Notes under the pieces: generated by a model
Told to the model about the DNA's origin: nothing
The model's input: only the letters and a program-made list of their open reading frames with translations
Database searches by the model: none
Shown: positions 12,125-24,060 of the stretch, piece by piece
How the letters are laid out: every line of letters starts with the position of its first letter
Position numbering within the stretch: the stretch's first letter is position 1
Source of the DNA: Stenopsyche tienmushanensis
Lineage: Eukaryota > Arthropoda > Insecta > Trichoptera > Stenopsychidae
DNA: 64,000 nt
Assembly: GCA_008973525.1 (NCBI GenBank)
Contig: WACJ01000503.1
Span: 992,001-1,056,000, forward strand
Reading direction: 5' to 3'
Program-made: the position numbers and the translations under genes

Positions 12125-12490
12125 CGCTAATACATACAATAAGGGCTCGGTCATTCTGTCTCGTGTCTCATGTAGTCCGCGAACCCCATCTTGAGCAAAT
12201 TTTATTTCGCGGACCCCCTCTTGAAAAAAAATATTTCACGAACCTTATTCCAATATTTTATGTCATTTTTGAGACTTAAATTTTCAAAAAAACAAACATT
12301 TCTTGGCCAAAACAGATCTTCTTATGTTTTTATATAATACTTGACAATACTTGACATGTGTTTATGGAAAGCAAAATTTATTTAAGCTACGGCTGTTTCG
12401 ATTTATGAGAGAATTGAAAGTCAGTCAGAAAATAGCCCCATAAAGTGAAATGGCCTTAACTTAAATAAATTCTGTTTCCATAAGCACTAT
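12125..12490. mobile_element. non-autonomous hAT-like repeat with long imperfect hairpin
   Basis: Three degenerate copies of a roughly 30-bp unit lie in tandem: CCGCGAACCCCATCTTGA (12,177), CGCGGACCCCCTCTTGA (12,208) and CACGAACCT (12,237). Words of the CGCGGACCCC type are typical subterminal sequence of insect hAT MITEs. From 12,358 to 12,487 two arms of about 50 bases are inverted copies. The outer parts read GTGTTTATGGAAA and, reverse-complemented, GTGCTTATGGAAA. The arms are separated by a loop of about 26 bases. No coding capacity. Terminal boundaries and target duplication were not resolved. Confidence 0.45.
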
Positions 12491-12494
12491 TATT

Positions 12495-14855
12495 TATTGA
12501 TTACTACTAGAAGGTTCGTTGAAAAAATCTTTCTTTTTATTTGTTTGTGGTTTGATTTAAATTTGTTAATAAAAAGAAGGGGATTTAATAAATTTGTAAG
12601 GGCCATTTTTAATAGAATATTTTATTTAAATTTATCTGATTGATTAAATAGTACTAATTTGAAAGATTGAAAGTATTGGATTTTTTCGATTGATAATTTG
12701 ATGATAATTTCTTAGATAAGAGAAAGTAAATACTAGTAGCGATTAATGAAGTTAAGCAGGGCCATCTTTTAGTAACTGATTAACGATGATTATTAATGTA
12801 TCATTTGATATTAATGATAATTTCACAATTCACTATTAGATCTTCACATATTTTAAAATTTCCATTCAAATATAAAACAATAATAAATCACCATATGAAA
12901 AATCCTGTATCCCTAAATAAGTTTTATATGGAAATCGTCTTCGTCAAATAATAGATATGGCACTGAAGGATTTAAAATTCATCAATTAAATGATTAGAAA
13001 TAAAGATTTCCCTCTATGAATTTGAATTTTATTGATTTCGTTATCGAAATATTAGGGAGTATACAAAATTTAAAGCATTAATGGTTTTTAGAATATTTTA
13101 AACATAAATTGTGTTCAAAGAACTGTGAGTATAAAAATGTGTTTATAAACGTCAGAACTCATATAAAAGTTGGGATACAAAATGAAGACAGCAGCATTTG
13201 CATAAGTTAGACCATCTTATAGCTAAAAACGAAATGATGTTCTCCACCCCAGAAGTGACACCACTTAATTTTATTAACTTAATAACTTACTTTTAAAAAG
13301 ATATTTCATTTCGTAAAAGTACACGAGTCTCTTGAGCTTTGATTGAACTTCTCCACCTGGAGATTTAGACGATAATCCATCACGTCAGTAATTCAAGATG
13401 CCTATTTAAGCGGCTGGTAATGAGCAAGCTTAACAAAATGATTAATTGAAAATAATATCTCTCCCAAATTAGCCGGAACAAGAAGAACTCTACCAAAATA
13501 TTAGAAGAAACTGAGAAAATAATATTTTCATCCAAAATACAGATTGATGTACATGCATAGGATGAGCGAAAAAATAATTTTGTTTTAAATTGCTCACCAG
13601 AATGATTAATTATATGCATTATATGGCCTGAATCTATTTGCTGGGTCTGGTTTTAAATTTGCATAATGTTAAATTTAAATTAAACTGATTGTGCCGCTTG
13701 CAATTGTACAACTGTGTTGTGCTTAATTGATTTAGTAGGATTATCTTTCAGCGCAATTAAAAATTACAGTTTTATTGCACAGCGTGGAAATTGTTGGCCG
13801 AACAAAACTTCAAAGATATGTTCAAAAATTGAGGAATGAACGACAAAGAGGCCGAGTCAAGATTCTCATTGAAATTTTATATATATTGGACAAAAAGTTT
13901 GCTGTTAGATCATGTAAATAATTTAAACGGCTGCGAGCAGAAATAAAGTGACGTTTTTGAATAAATATATGATATAATCGTTGAAAACATTTTTATGATC
14001 ATAATAATGTGCTTGATTGCAAATTTGAAAAAATATCGTTATAATGATCGAGGTTAATGTTTGAACATATTAAATGTACAGTTTTATTTCCGATTAGAAT
14101 GATTGAAAACTATTCTTTGTGAAAAAGAAATCAGTTGTATATTGTCGTACTAAAAGAGACATTTGATATAATGGCAGTTAATAGAAAATCTGCATTCAAA
14201 TACCACAAGCTGAAATTTTGGAAAATATTTTAAATTGAAAATAGAGCAAATTGAAAATAAAGCTTCAAAAGATTTGCGTATTAAGGTGTTATGAATATTA
14301 GTAGTCAAAGACGGATTTGATCTTGAAAAAAAAACAAAGTTGATTTATTAGCATTTCCAAGAAATATTTAGTAAATATTAGAGTTAATATTTTTAGCTTG
14401 TAAAAGTCTTCATAACAAAACCTATTTCTTTATTAAAGAATTTAAGTTTTTATCAAGATTTCATGATGATTGCTACATATCAATTAACATATCAGCTATT
14501 TGACGTAGCAGTTAGGATTAAAATATCTGAAGGGTGTCAATATTGGAGTTCGATATGGTATCCCAAAATTATATCCTATACATTCACGTCAGCTTTAGGA
14601 TGGTATTGTATAAAACTGTTTTATTTTTCAGGAACAGTTCTAGTATTTGATCTTTTAATATACTTTGGATTCGAATTACTTACTGTTTTTTGTTATACGC
14701 TTTTTCCATTTTAAGTGTATTTGTTCAATTTCACGTGCTGTTTATGCCAACGCAATTGTATTAGTAGTTAGTTCATTGAAGTAAACGAGAGGATAGGTAT
14801 CTCTATTATTGGCGATGGTAACATGTACTGATTAAAATAATTCGTATTTATCTAT
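12495..14855. other. AT-rich stretch, nothing recognised
   Basis: No transposon signature, RNA gene or credible exon was seen. A somewhat balanced patch with an open minus frame lies at 13,320-13,620, and a hydrophobic 83-codon plus frame at 14,463-14,714. Hydrophobic peptides are expected from T-rich random frames, so neither is called. Confidence 0.4.
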
Positions 14856-14860
14856 TAAAT

Positions 14861-15145
14861 GTCTGACATTTGAGATACCAGATGTCAGACAACCTTAAAA
14901 TTTTACTAATAATGCAAGACGTCTTTCAAATGTCACTAAAAATGTCATTTTTTATTGCCTTTGCTTTGTTTTTCTGTTTTTTTTTTTTTTTAATTAACTT
15001 TTTTTATGCGATTTTGGATATATTTTTAAAAGCTGTTTCAAAGATATGCGGTTTTTAAAATCCATAAAATGCATCTTCACTTTTTCTATTTAAGTCTTTT
15101 TTTGTGCGATTTTCCGCGGGACCGATCTACCGCACAAAAAAAAAA
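14861..15145 (+). mobile_element. partial copy of a pogo-type MITE
   Basis: From about 14,885 the sequence is collinear with the right part of the complete element at 22,660-22,857. Shared words include AAAATGTCATTTTT / AAAATGTTATTTTT, ATGCGG, ATCTTCACTTTTTCTAT and the terminal hairpin GTGCGATTTTC...CTACCGCAC. Orientation is the same. The outermost terminal bases have decayed to AAAAACATATTTAAT, and the left part of the element is missing. A 9-bp hairpin (GTCTGACAT / ATGTCAGAC, 14,861-14,890) marks the left edge. It encodes nothing. Confidence 0.7.
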
Positions 15146-15279
15146 CATATTTAATATTAAGCTAATTAAATATATTTTTGATGAAATGAAAGCCAAATAG
15201 TTTCTGAATCGCATAGTTTATTTGAGTACTTACAATAGCAATTAATACTAAAATAGAGCGTGCCCAAAATATAATTTGT

Positions 15280-15560
15280 TAATCCTGGCTCATAAAGGAC
15301 TCGCACCGAGGCAATTGCGAGCAACATATTCGCATGAAATACGGCTGACCTTAATCATTGCATGATTTTAGCAATTGTAGCTTTTTGAGAGGTATTTGCA
15401 ATTAATATGAAAGCTCTTAGACATATTAGTCTAGAGCCAGTTTACGCCAAATGCTCCCCAGAAGTCTGTAAGCACTCAGGTGTAATGTTCGCTCTGGCGA
15501 AAAAGCCTTCCATATGACTACATGAGAAATCTAAGGAGTGCTGCGACCGCGTAGCAGTTA
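15280..15560. promoter_or_regulatory. GC-balanced island, candidate conserved non-coding element
   Basis: Balanced composition with words such as GGCAATTGCGAGCAAC and GTTTACGCCAAATGCTCC between AT-rich flanks. Open frames are short. No RNA gene fold or protein match was recognised. Possible regulatory element. Confidence 0.3.
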
Positions 15561-15564
15561 CAAA

Positions 15565-16110
15565 AATATACATCTGTAATGACTATCGTCGATTTTATGA
15601 GGGGGTTGGTTGGAAATATGTATAGGGGAATATATTACGAGACATTCCTCTTGTGTATTGTTCTTAATCAAAAACAAATATTGTTTGATACCGGCGCTTC
15701 GATAGAGCGTACGGATTTTTATGAAATATTGAATTCCAAGCATCGAGCGGAATGAATAGATTTTTAATCAAACATAAATATTTTTCAACTTTACGTACTG
15801 TTTTTTTTCCTTTTCATATATATTTTTATCTCGCTGAAAACGTATTGAAAAGCAGAACAATTGCATCGCAAAATGAGGTCTACGACATTTTTGTCTTCTC
15901 GTCTTTGTGTGTACAGGCTTTTTGTGCACGTATATTTCATTTATGTACAATATATAGAAATTTTCATTTGCATGTCTAGGGAAATACAGATAGCAATGGC
16001 AATTCGTATTGAGAACACAAGTACATTCGCTTTATAAAAGCAAATATCAGCATAAAGCTTGACCGAAAGTCCAATCCGAAAGCTATTCTAAATTTAGAAT
16101 TAAAAGGCAT
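15565..16110. other. AT-rich stretch, nothing recognised
   Basis: Short overlapping frames on both strands (15,752-15,979 plus; 15,768-15,950 minus) shadow each other and have no recognisable content. Confidence 0.4.
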
Positions 16111-16119
16111 CAAACATGA

Positions 16120-16189
16120 AACAATACCAATTTAGCACATTTATTCAAATAAGCATGCTGAAAATAAATGATTACAAATTGGTATTGTT
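16120..16189. repeat. 14-bp perfect inverted repeat
   Basis: AACAATACCAATTT (16,120-16,133) and AAATTGGTATTGTT (16,176-16,189) are exact inverted copies separated by 42 bases. They could be the core of a small MITE or simply a chance cruciform. No target-site duplication is evident. Confidence 0.6.
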
Positions 16190-16624
16190 AAAAGCCATAC
16201 ATTGTTAAACATGAGCATTTTGATGGCAACATACAAAAGTATTAAAATTGGACAAATATAGAACACATTTTGTGAACGAGCAAAACATATTTCAAAGCAC
16301 TATATACTACTAATTAATATCTCTACTGAACATCATATTTTGATAAATTCAATTCTGTTCATTTACAGTATTACAATAACATATTTTATATAGCGTGAAA
16401 CTCAAAAAATAATTGAAAGATTGAATAAACAATTACGATTTGATATGATATAATATTGCATTCTTCTTCCCACGAAGTTTAAGAAAAATATGGTATATGA
16501 AAGAAAATAAATTGATAAATATTCTCTCTTTCTAGATAAATTTATCAAAGATCATTTTTTATACCCATTTATTTAATCAAAGGCTAAATTTTTCATATAT
16601 TTTAAGTTATATATATATAACATA

Positions 16625-16760
16625 CTATTATGACGAATTGTTAGCATAATGAGCTACACAATACAATTATTATTAAGGTTTGGGTTCAAATCTAGATTGT
16701 GGCAAAAATTCACAATACTATTTAATATCTATGATAATTTCGCTAATTATAAACCCTCTT
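16625..16760 (+). repeat. tRNA-derived SINE candidate
   Basis: An A-box-like word (TTAGCATAATGAG) is followed about 40 bases later by a good B box (GGGTTCAAATC) and then TAGATTGTGGCAAAAATTC. A-box/B-box spacing fits an RNA polymerase III promoter. The tail matches other copies in the window. It cannot fold into a complete tRNA, so it is called a SINE head rather than a gene. Confidence 0.45.
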
Positions 16761-16764
16761 CTAA

Positions 16765-18275
16765 CAAAAATTGGTTTTAAAAGAATTATTATTTATACTT
16801 AAATATGTGTGGAAAGCAATTGGAAATCACCATAAGAAAAGATATTTCTTTATAAAAATCTTTTATGGAGATCACAAGTCTAATAACTGATATGATGCAT
16901 TAGTAAGAAATAGATTTACGAATATTATAACCCTATATTGTTCAAAGGATTTGAAAGTCTTTATGATATATTTGGTGGTTTAATAATAATGTATGTATGG
17001 ACAAATACATATTAAATGGTTACTATATTAGTTATCCTATGCTTGTCGTTGATTTTTATGAATGTTTTTGCCAATATCTTATATTATAAAGCCTAGGGTT
17101 TGACCGTTATTTGAAATCGGATGTGCTTTCTGATAGTAAAGTTATAGTTCTAAATTCATGTGAACTTAGGGAGTAATAATCGTTAAATTTTATAATTAAG
17201 AATTAAACTTGAAAGATGCAAATAGACGTAACGCGATGGAAATATGTTAATAGAAGATATTTTAGGAACTATTTGGCATTAATTAATCAAATCTGATTAA
17301 AGTAAAAAAAATCATAAATCATTTGCGAAAGGAAGATTTTTAAAATTACAATAATGCAAAATTTTGAAGTGATGATAAATTATTACATCAGAGATTATGG
17401 ATCACATTCGTCTTCAATGCTTACAATTTTTTTTAATACAACGTAATTGTATGCTTTTGCATAAAAGATTACATATTTATTAACCTGATATGATATATAA
17501 TACTATTTTAGTCTAAGTCTCACGTACAAAAAAATTACATAAAAGGGATTATCTGATTGCCTCAAAAATATATTCTTGCAGCTGGTTGGATAAGATTTAG
17601 CTTATGTCAATTCTTGCCCATTGTATGTTTTCATCGCTAAAGAAATATGATATTCTTATGTGTATATATATTGTATAAAAATTCAAGTTTTATTAATATA
17701 TATAATTCACTCTTTGAAGATTGGTGGTATCAACTATGTTTCACATTGTTAATGTTTTATTCAAGTATGACGGTTATAAAAATATTCCACATAAAAAAAT
17801 ATTAATATTTGGAATGTATGGATTGTAACTGAATTCATTTAATAATTTTATCACTTTGCCAATTAATTTTATGAATTTTACAAATAAAAAGGTTCCAGAT
17901 AAACATTGCTTGTACTCGCTGTCAGCGCAAAATCGTAAAAGTGAATTTTGTTTCATGTTATAGTATTAAAATATGACGATTTTCCATGTAAACACAGTTG
18001 CTTCAATGTTTAGTTTGAGTATTAAAAGTAGTTGGGTTTATATGTACCCCACCATGCAACTTACACAACAACCTTTGTTAGCCGAACATGGCTATATTTT
18101 AACTAAATGCTAAATTGACAGCCTTTTAGGCGACACATGAAAAGCAAAAAAAATACATGTTAATAATACAGAAATCCTAAAACTCTTATTCGAAAAGGAA
18201 AATTCTAAATTGAGGTTAGAAAAAATTAGATCGTTATTTGTGGTGACAAAGACGAAGATTTAGGAAGATTAGATT
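16765..18275. other. AT-rich stretch, nothing recognised
   Basis: No coding, transposon or RNA signature was seen. Frames are short and stop-rich throughout. Confidence 0.4.
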
Positions 18276-18278
18276 AAT

Positions 18279-18323
18279 GACCAATAATTTAGATCATCGT
18301 ACAAGATGATCTAGATTATTGTC
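18279..18323. repeat. near-perfect 19-20 bp hairpin with 6-base loop
   Basis: The left arm (18,279-18,298, GACCAATAATTTAGATCATC) and the right arm (18,305-18,323, GATGATCTAGATTATTGTC) are inverted copies with one bulge and one mismatch around the loop GTACAA. The stem is unusually tight for background sequence. The loop is short for a canonical microRNA precursor. It may be a palindromic MITE relic, a cruciform or a structured transcript element. Confidence 0.7.
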
Positions 18324-18654
18324 AATCGATTCATTGTAACTAATAAATACGCCTTTAATATATGGATAGTTTAAGAAAATATTTGACTTTCGATCTGACT
18401 ATATGACTGTCCAATTACTTTGACTCCGTAGCTGAATGGCGAGGGAATAAGTGATTGAATGCAGTTGAATCGACCTCTATTCACATAGGGCTTCTTCAAA
18501 CACTGAAGGATTTCGGATTTGATCGAGGATATTTCAATATTGTTTAACAGAATCGTCAAATACGATACTTTATGCAAAACACCACTAGATATGCTATTTA
18601 AGTTTAAAACTCGAATATGCGAGGGTATGTTATGTTGAATAAGGATTACGAAGC

Positions 18655-18960
18655 TAATGTGTTCATGTAATCTGATCGCTCTTCAAAACAACGTCACACG
18701 GGGTAAAATTTCATATTTATTATCCTATTTGCTGCATTACAAGCTTTCATAATTTAATTAGCGGATCATCCCCCAACTGACAAAATAAAATCGAGCCTTT
18801 AAAAAGCTCGCAATGACCCAATTTGTTGGAAAAATATCATTATAAATTAACGTATTCCAGTACTTATTATATTTCATTTAATTTATCAAATGCATCTCTT
18901 AAATTGGCTAGAAGTTCCCTTGCATTTTTCAAAGAAGTCAAGAGAGTAATATATATGGAC
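18655..18960. promoter_or_regulatory. candidate enhancer island with homeodomain-like sites
   Basis: A GC-balanced patch (AACGTCACACGGGG, GCGGATCATCCCCCAACTG) surrounds homeodomain-type words (CATAATTTAATTAGCGG) and an AAAATAAAATCGAGCC stretch. The mix of TAAT cores with GC-rich words is typical of conserved insect regulatory modules. It has no coding capacity of note. Confidence 0.35.
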
Positions 18961-19074
18961 ATTGACTGATCATTCAGCCAGCAAGTGCTTGAGTTCGCAA
19001 AGCTCAATTAGGTTCGTATTAACATTTAAACATTTCAATTTTAAATTACGTCAACGAATGTACACACATATAAA

Positions 19075-19290
19075 AATACTTTGGATGCGATCGGCGATTT
19101 TTATGAAATCCCCATCCATATTGAAAAACTTAAAGAGCATCTAGCGCAAATTTGTTTTCCGGGAAAACGAACTCAAAGAAAATGCTTAATAATCCACATA
19201 ATTCCGCAGTTAGAATTTCCACTTTTGATCGGGGCTTACGAGAGCGATTTTGCTTTCAATATTTGCCCCTTTGAAGAGAATTAAGTCCTA
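19075..19290. other. balanced patch with a 67-codon frame of unknown meaning
   Basis: A plus frame (19,081-19,284) encodes a peptide with mixed, protein-like composition that includes two Cys. It has no recognised family and no clear splice sites. It could be a decayed exon, a transposon scrap or chance. I do not recognise it. Confidence 0.2.
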
Positions 19291-19636
19291 AATTTTCATT
19301 GTAAATACTTCCAAATCCCTTCCTTGTTAAATCCCATCTGAATAAATACATTAAAAAATATCCCTTTTTAAATAAATAGAAGCCGAATTTTTCCCAAAGG
19401 GCGAATTTGTGCGGAAACAGGGTGCTACATTTTTAATGTGCACATTCAAACATGTTTATTTGTATTTTTAATTAAAAAACCAAATATTGGCGTTAAGCGA
19501 ATTTTGACGCAAATAAATTCTTGATTGACACTGGAAAATTAGCTAAAATTAATTTAAAACTTCACCAGTCTATGATTTAATTTTGGTGTATAGTTAATAT
19601 TATTATCGAATGAGTTACATATGAACTGTTCAAATA

Positions 19637-20090
19637 CAGTAGAACCTTGATTATTCGGACTGGAATGGAAGTAGTCCGGATAACGAAAAATCCGGATAAT
19701 CGAAAATAATCATAATTGATAGGGAAAGTATAAATCATTTTTATTTGTCCAGATTAACATACACATATAATAAATTAATTTTTATTAAAAATTCAATTAT
19801 CAATTTTTGCTTAAAGGTCGCTCGCTCTTCGTTTAGAAACTACCTAATCGCGAATACTCTTAAGATTTATAAGTTGTCCTGAATTACATTATTTTTGGTT
19901 CTTAAGCCATTTCATGGCGACATTTAAACACTAAAAATCTTCAAAATTTGTAGGACTAATATATTCTCCTTCGCAAAACTCTTCTTCGTTTTTTCGATCT
20001 TATTTTTCTGAGGCCATATTTCTTTACTTTATTTTAGCTTTGAAGGCTCTTATTGAACTAATAATTTCTGCTATATCTTTATTTTTACCT
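19637..20090 (-). pseudogene. 3' end of a pogo/Tigger-like element: transposase C-terminus and terminal repeat
   Basis: A TA dinucleotide (19,635-19,636) is followed by CAGTAGAACCTTGATTATTC and then repeats of the word TCCGGATAA. This is the classical terminus of pogo/Tigger-like Tc1 superfamily elements. About 175 bases inside, on the minus strand, one frame reads KDIAEIISSIRAFK, then EEFCEGEYISPTNFED, then CLNVAMKWLKNQ, then QLINLKSIRD and KRRAS, ending in a stop at 19,811-19,813. The block matches the C-terminal tail of these transposases: a helix with MKWLxxQ, then LxxLKxIRDLxxxKR. At least four in-frame stops interrupt it. The catalytic DDE core, the CENP-B-type DNA-binding domain and the other terminus are absent, so only the 3' tail remains. 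Confidence 0.65.
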
Positions 20091-20099
20091 GATGTTCAG

Positions 20100-21170
20100 T
20101 ATTTAAATTGTTTAATATTCTCAAATATCAGTCAAAAACACCAAGTTAATTTATACAAACTGCTTCGAATTTTGGTGAGTAAAATTTTCACTTGGTGAAT
20201 TATTTTTCTATTGCTTATAATTTTTTGCTATATCGCAAAGAAGAAGTAAAAATATGAATGCCTAAATTTACATACCGAAACTATATTATCATTAAACCAG
20301 GAACAGAGTTTCAAATCATATTTTAAGAAATTTCTAATTATTATAGATTGAAGATGAAATATATTTTGTCACAGACGCTGTGATATTGGACCACAAGTTC
20401 TATTTGAAATATGCGTTATTATATATATATTTCATCAACATTGTTTTTCAATTCAATAACAAATTTATACAACTATAGCCCCATAGTATATTTAACTGAT
20501 TATAAAATGAAAAAGAAAAGATAAATCTAGGACTTGTATTAATGATGTAATTACATTTTGAAAATCCTAAAAAGTTTCCTCTCATATTGCTAAAATTGTG
20601 AAATTTATAGGTCTAATTAACATAATTGCCTGTTGCAGAATAAATTGCAGTTTTCACATTAGTGCAAATTAGATATAATTATGAAGCTGCACGTTATATT
20701 AAAAGTCTCATAACACTTTAGACCATTAGAGCTAGGGTATTTATTAATTTTGTTTCAGAAAACCAATTTTCCTCATTTACTTCAGGTACTTTTTATAAGG
20801 ACTTAAATAGAAAAGTAGTAAAAAAATGCAACATTAACGTATGTTATTTAAGAAAGCTTTTACTCAAATATGCATGAATAATTCTTGTACTAAATTTGGT
20901 TTAATTTAGGAAAAATTACCTATATATAGGATGCTCGTATTTATTTCGTCAGTGGATAAATTTAAAAAAATACGTACGGAAGTCAAATAAACCTTTTTAA
21001 AATTCTCAAATACATATTTCGAGCTTTGATCCAAACGGGTTACCCTGAATAATTATCATGTTTACCCTCAACGTCAAATAACGTACATAATAAATCGAGG
21101 AGAGTCAATATTTTATAAATATGGATAAATATGTCTATATGTATTGAATGCTATATTTGAACTGAAAACG
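20100..21170. other. AT-rich stretch, nothing recognised
   Basis: Upstream of the pogo-like fragment I could not trace any further transposase sequence, so the element is probably truncated near 20,100. No other signature was seen. Confidence 0.4.
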
Positions 21171-21174
21171 TGTC

Positions 21175-21480
21175 ATGATGCCGTTGCAGATATATACAGA
21201 TGGCTTTGTCTGACCAACACAAGGAGAGATATTGGAATACTGCTGCAGAGTTTTAATGTTTGATTCGTCCTGGAAAGGTTACGACCCCATCTTGAGTACA
21301 CCTGTGCTGAGCGATTTCCTTCCTGTTACCTACTCAGGGTATGAAAGGTAAGGTTCACAGTTCGCGTGTCGACAGTAATTTATTTCCCAAAACACTCAAC
21401 ACGTCACTCGAGACTTGTTGGTAAATAAAACAGGTTCTAAATCTGCAGGTGAGGCTTCTCGAGGATCGCATTCATAATAT
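21175..21480. promoter_or_regulatory. GC-balanced island, candidate conserved non-coding element
   Basis: Balanced sequence with words such as GATGCCGTTGCAG, TCGTCCTGGAAAGG, CGCGTGTCGACAG and CTCGAGACTTG stands out from the AT-rich flanks. No protein or RNA family was recognised. Possible regulatory element. Confidence 0.3.
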
Positions 21481-21949
21481 TGCATTTATAAAAAAATTGA
21501 ATCTCCGCTCTTTAATGATGAGGGGCTGAATAATTAAAATGTACGAGCTTAAACTTTGCCAAATATATTTAAACAATTATTTAGTTGAAAATAAAATCGT
21601 TTATTTGTAATTCGTTTTGGTTCTGTGGGAACACTTCAAAATTAAACTGTCAGGAGATTTATTAAAAAAATAAATTATTGATAAATTTATGGCTAAATAC
21701 GATCTAATTCGAGTAACAAATAAATCATATGATTCGCATATTTTATATGTATATTAACGAAATAATTCTTAAGAAAGGTCGTTATTTGACAAATGCAGAT
21801 TTACACTTATTAGATACATGCAATTCTTTTCAAGATAAAAATGATCTATAATGATTCTGCCTTTAAAAACAGAATAAAAATATTCTTCAATACCTGTATT
21901 TTAGGGGAATAAAATGATTGGAAAGTTCTTCATAATATGTATAAATGTA

Positions 21950-22865
21950 CACTCAAACTTTTTTGTGCGATTTCGAAGTTATGCGGCTTTTATCAAAGAT
22001 TTTTTAATTCCATAAAGAGTACATATCGAGATATTTTGGATAAAATAGAAAATAAATCATCAACAGTAACTGAAACTTGAGAAAAAATTTTTGAACTGTT
22101 GTAGATCATATTGCATCGGCAATCGCTAAATTATGACCACACCCTTCACGAAGGTATTTTAGTCTAGAATTTTGAAAAAAATCGGATTGGCGCTTTTTCA
22201 ATGTTTCGACTTTTAAAAATATATCCTCCAAAATCCCAATTACTTACGAAGTTATAGCTATCTTAGTGACGTGGTAAATAAGTCGGTCCTACAAGAATGA
22301 AATCTTTTAACGTGTTTTTCTCTAAACTAACTTTGAAACACGGTTGACATGATATCTCAAGTTTTAATTAACTAATTTACTCCAAATTGGGTATGATTCT
22401 TTTAAATGTAACTTTCTATTGTTTCTACCAGATTTAAGTCAAAATTTAATTTTTAACCATTTAAAAAAAAATTAAACTGTGAAAAAAATAAAGCCAAAAA
22501 TGTATTTTTTTGAGGTAGGGACTACAGCGACATATTTACTAATTAAGAATTATATTGTTAGAAAGAGAAAATCTACATAGAACAATTATAGCATTGACAC
22601 TGTGCATACTACTTCTTCCTTAGAAGAGAGTAATTTGAGTCATGACGAAAAATATCATACAGCGATGATTGACAGACATCCTTAAAATGCTATCAAAAAT
22701 GTTATTTTTCAATTGCCTTATTATTTTCCTGGTTTTTATATAATTGTTTCATAGTTATGCGGGCTTTTAAACCTATGGAACCCATCTTCACTTTTTCTAT
22801 GTAAGTCATAACTTTTTGTGCGATTTTCTACGGAACGCATCTACCGCACAAAAAAGGTTTAAGTG
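21950..22865. mobile_element. complete pogo-type MITE, 916 bp, TA target duplication
   Basis: The left end reads CACTCAAACTTTTTTGTGCG. The right end, reverse-complemented, reads CACTTAAACCTTTTTTGTGCG. Each is flanked outside by TA (21,948-21,949 and 22,866-22,867), the Tc1/mariner/pogo target site. Just inside the right end TTTTTGTGCG (22,813-22,822) pairs with CGCACAAAAA (22,845-22,854) in a subterminal hairpin. The left and right inner regions also share GTTATGCGG. No transposase frame exists, so the element is non-autonomous and would have depended on a pogo-like transposase acting on its ends. A partial copy in the same orientation lies at 14.9-15.1 kb. Confidence 0.8.
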
Positions 22866-22869
22866 TATT

Positions 22870-23755
22870 TTGAAGTATATAATCACCAACCAAATTTTAA
22901 TGTGCGGTAGGAAAAATTAGTTTGGATGTTATAAAAAGTGAAACTCCAAGCGAAAGTTGGTAAAAAAAAGAGGAAGAACAGTTTGTAGTATAGTCGTGTT
23001 CACATACATCGTAGAGACGCTACTACCTCTACAGTCTATATGTATCATAAAACGAGCACTAAACCAGTGGTTTACCTATTTTTTAATATATATTACACAA
23101 ACAACTTCATATTTTAGTCAACAATTTCTGTTAACAAATGCAAAAAAGGAATGCATAAAAATAACTTTTCCTGGGAGCTAAGAAGATTCATTTTCACCAG
23201 ATCTTACGCATTTTCAATAATTCATCAATACTTATGTTAATATCCAAAATGTCTTTATATAAGTCTTTTTAAAAGAAATAATTTGTAATGGGTAGTATCT
23301 CATTGACTTCCACGTATGATTAATTTAGAATAGGATTACTTAAGTGGAGGTAATCAATAATATAAGTGAGTGTCGAAATGTTCATCAATTTTGAACTATA
23401 TTTTAACATTATTGCAATTTAAATAACTCAGAGGTTATTCTGCGTAACTTTAAAAATCATTTCGATATTAACTTCGTTCAGAAAATCAGTATAGGCCTTG
23501 ACAATTCATCGGGAATATTAAAACTTTCAATGTCTCATTTTTTCCCCCAATTTAAATGTTAAGTATGTATATTATTTTACACATTTTCAAAGAGATTATT
23601 TAATGAAGGTTTATTGAGATTAAAAAAAATATGTATAAAAGTGGTACTCTATGCATGATGTATGTATGTATGATACATTTAAATGACCTGGAACCTCGTT
23701 AAAAACAACGTTAATATAAAATAGTTCACATGTGATCATTAAGGTACGATCGTAG
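22870..23755. other. AT-rich stretch with a short TATG repeat
   Basis: Apart from a short ATGT/TATG run near 23,657-23,676, nothing was recognised. A 74-codon plus frame at 22,957-23,181 immediately follows the MITE but has no recognisable content. Confidence 0.4.
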
Positions 23756-23759
23756 TAAA

Positions 23760-24060
23760 AGGAAAATTTTGTATTAAAATTAAGCCTCCGCTACAAAGCA
23801 CGTGAGAACAGCCCTGAAATAAGTCTTTGATAGATTACATTCGAAAATGGCTATGAATAACCACCATGAAATAGATTGTAATAATAAGCGTGGTTGCCAG
23901 CAATGAATTATGTCGGAGCTTTACACACAATTTTAATATATTAGTTACATGTGACGTTCTCATTTTGCAGATAAGGTTAATTTAAAGTTACTTTCTGGTG
24001 AAAATTCAAGGCGCCTATGAAAGTGCTGACGTGTTTGAAAGCAGCAGACAGGTATTAATG
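23760..24060. promoter_or_regulatory. GC-balanced island, candidate conserved non-coding element
   Basis: CpG-containing, balanced words (CTCCGCTACAAAGCACGTGAG, with an E-box CACGTG near 23,800, and GGCGCCTATGAAAGTGC near 24,010) sit in AT-rich flanks. No open frame of note. Possible regulatory module. Confidence 0.3.

Noticed and set aside
14870..15058. 62-codon hydrophobic plus frame
   Set aside because: It lies inside the partial pogo-type MITE and its Phe runs come from poly-T.
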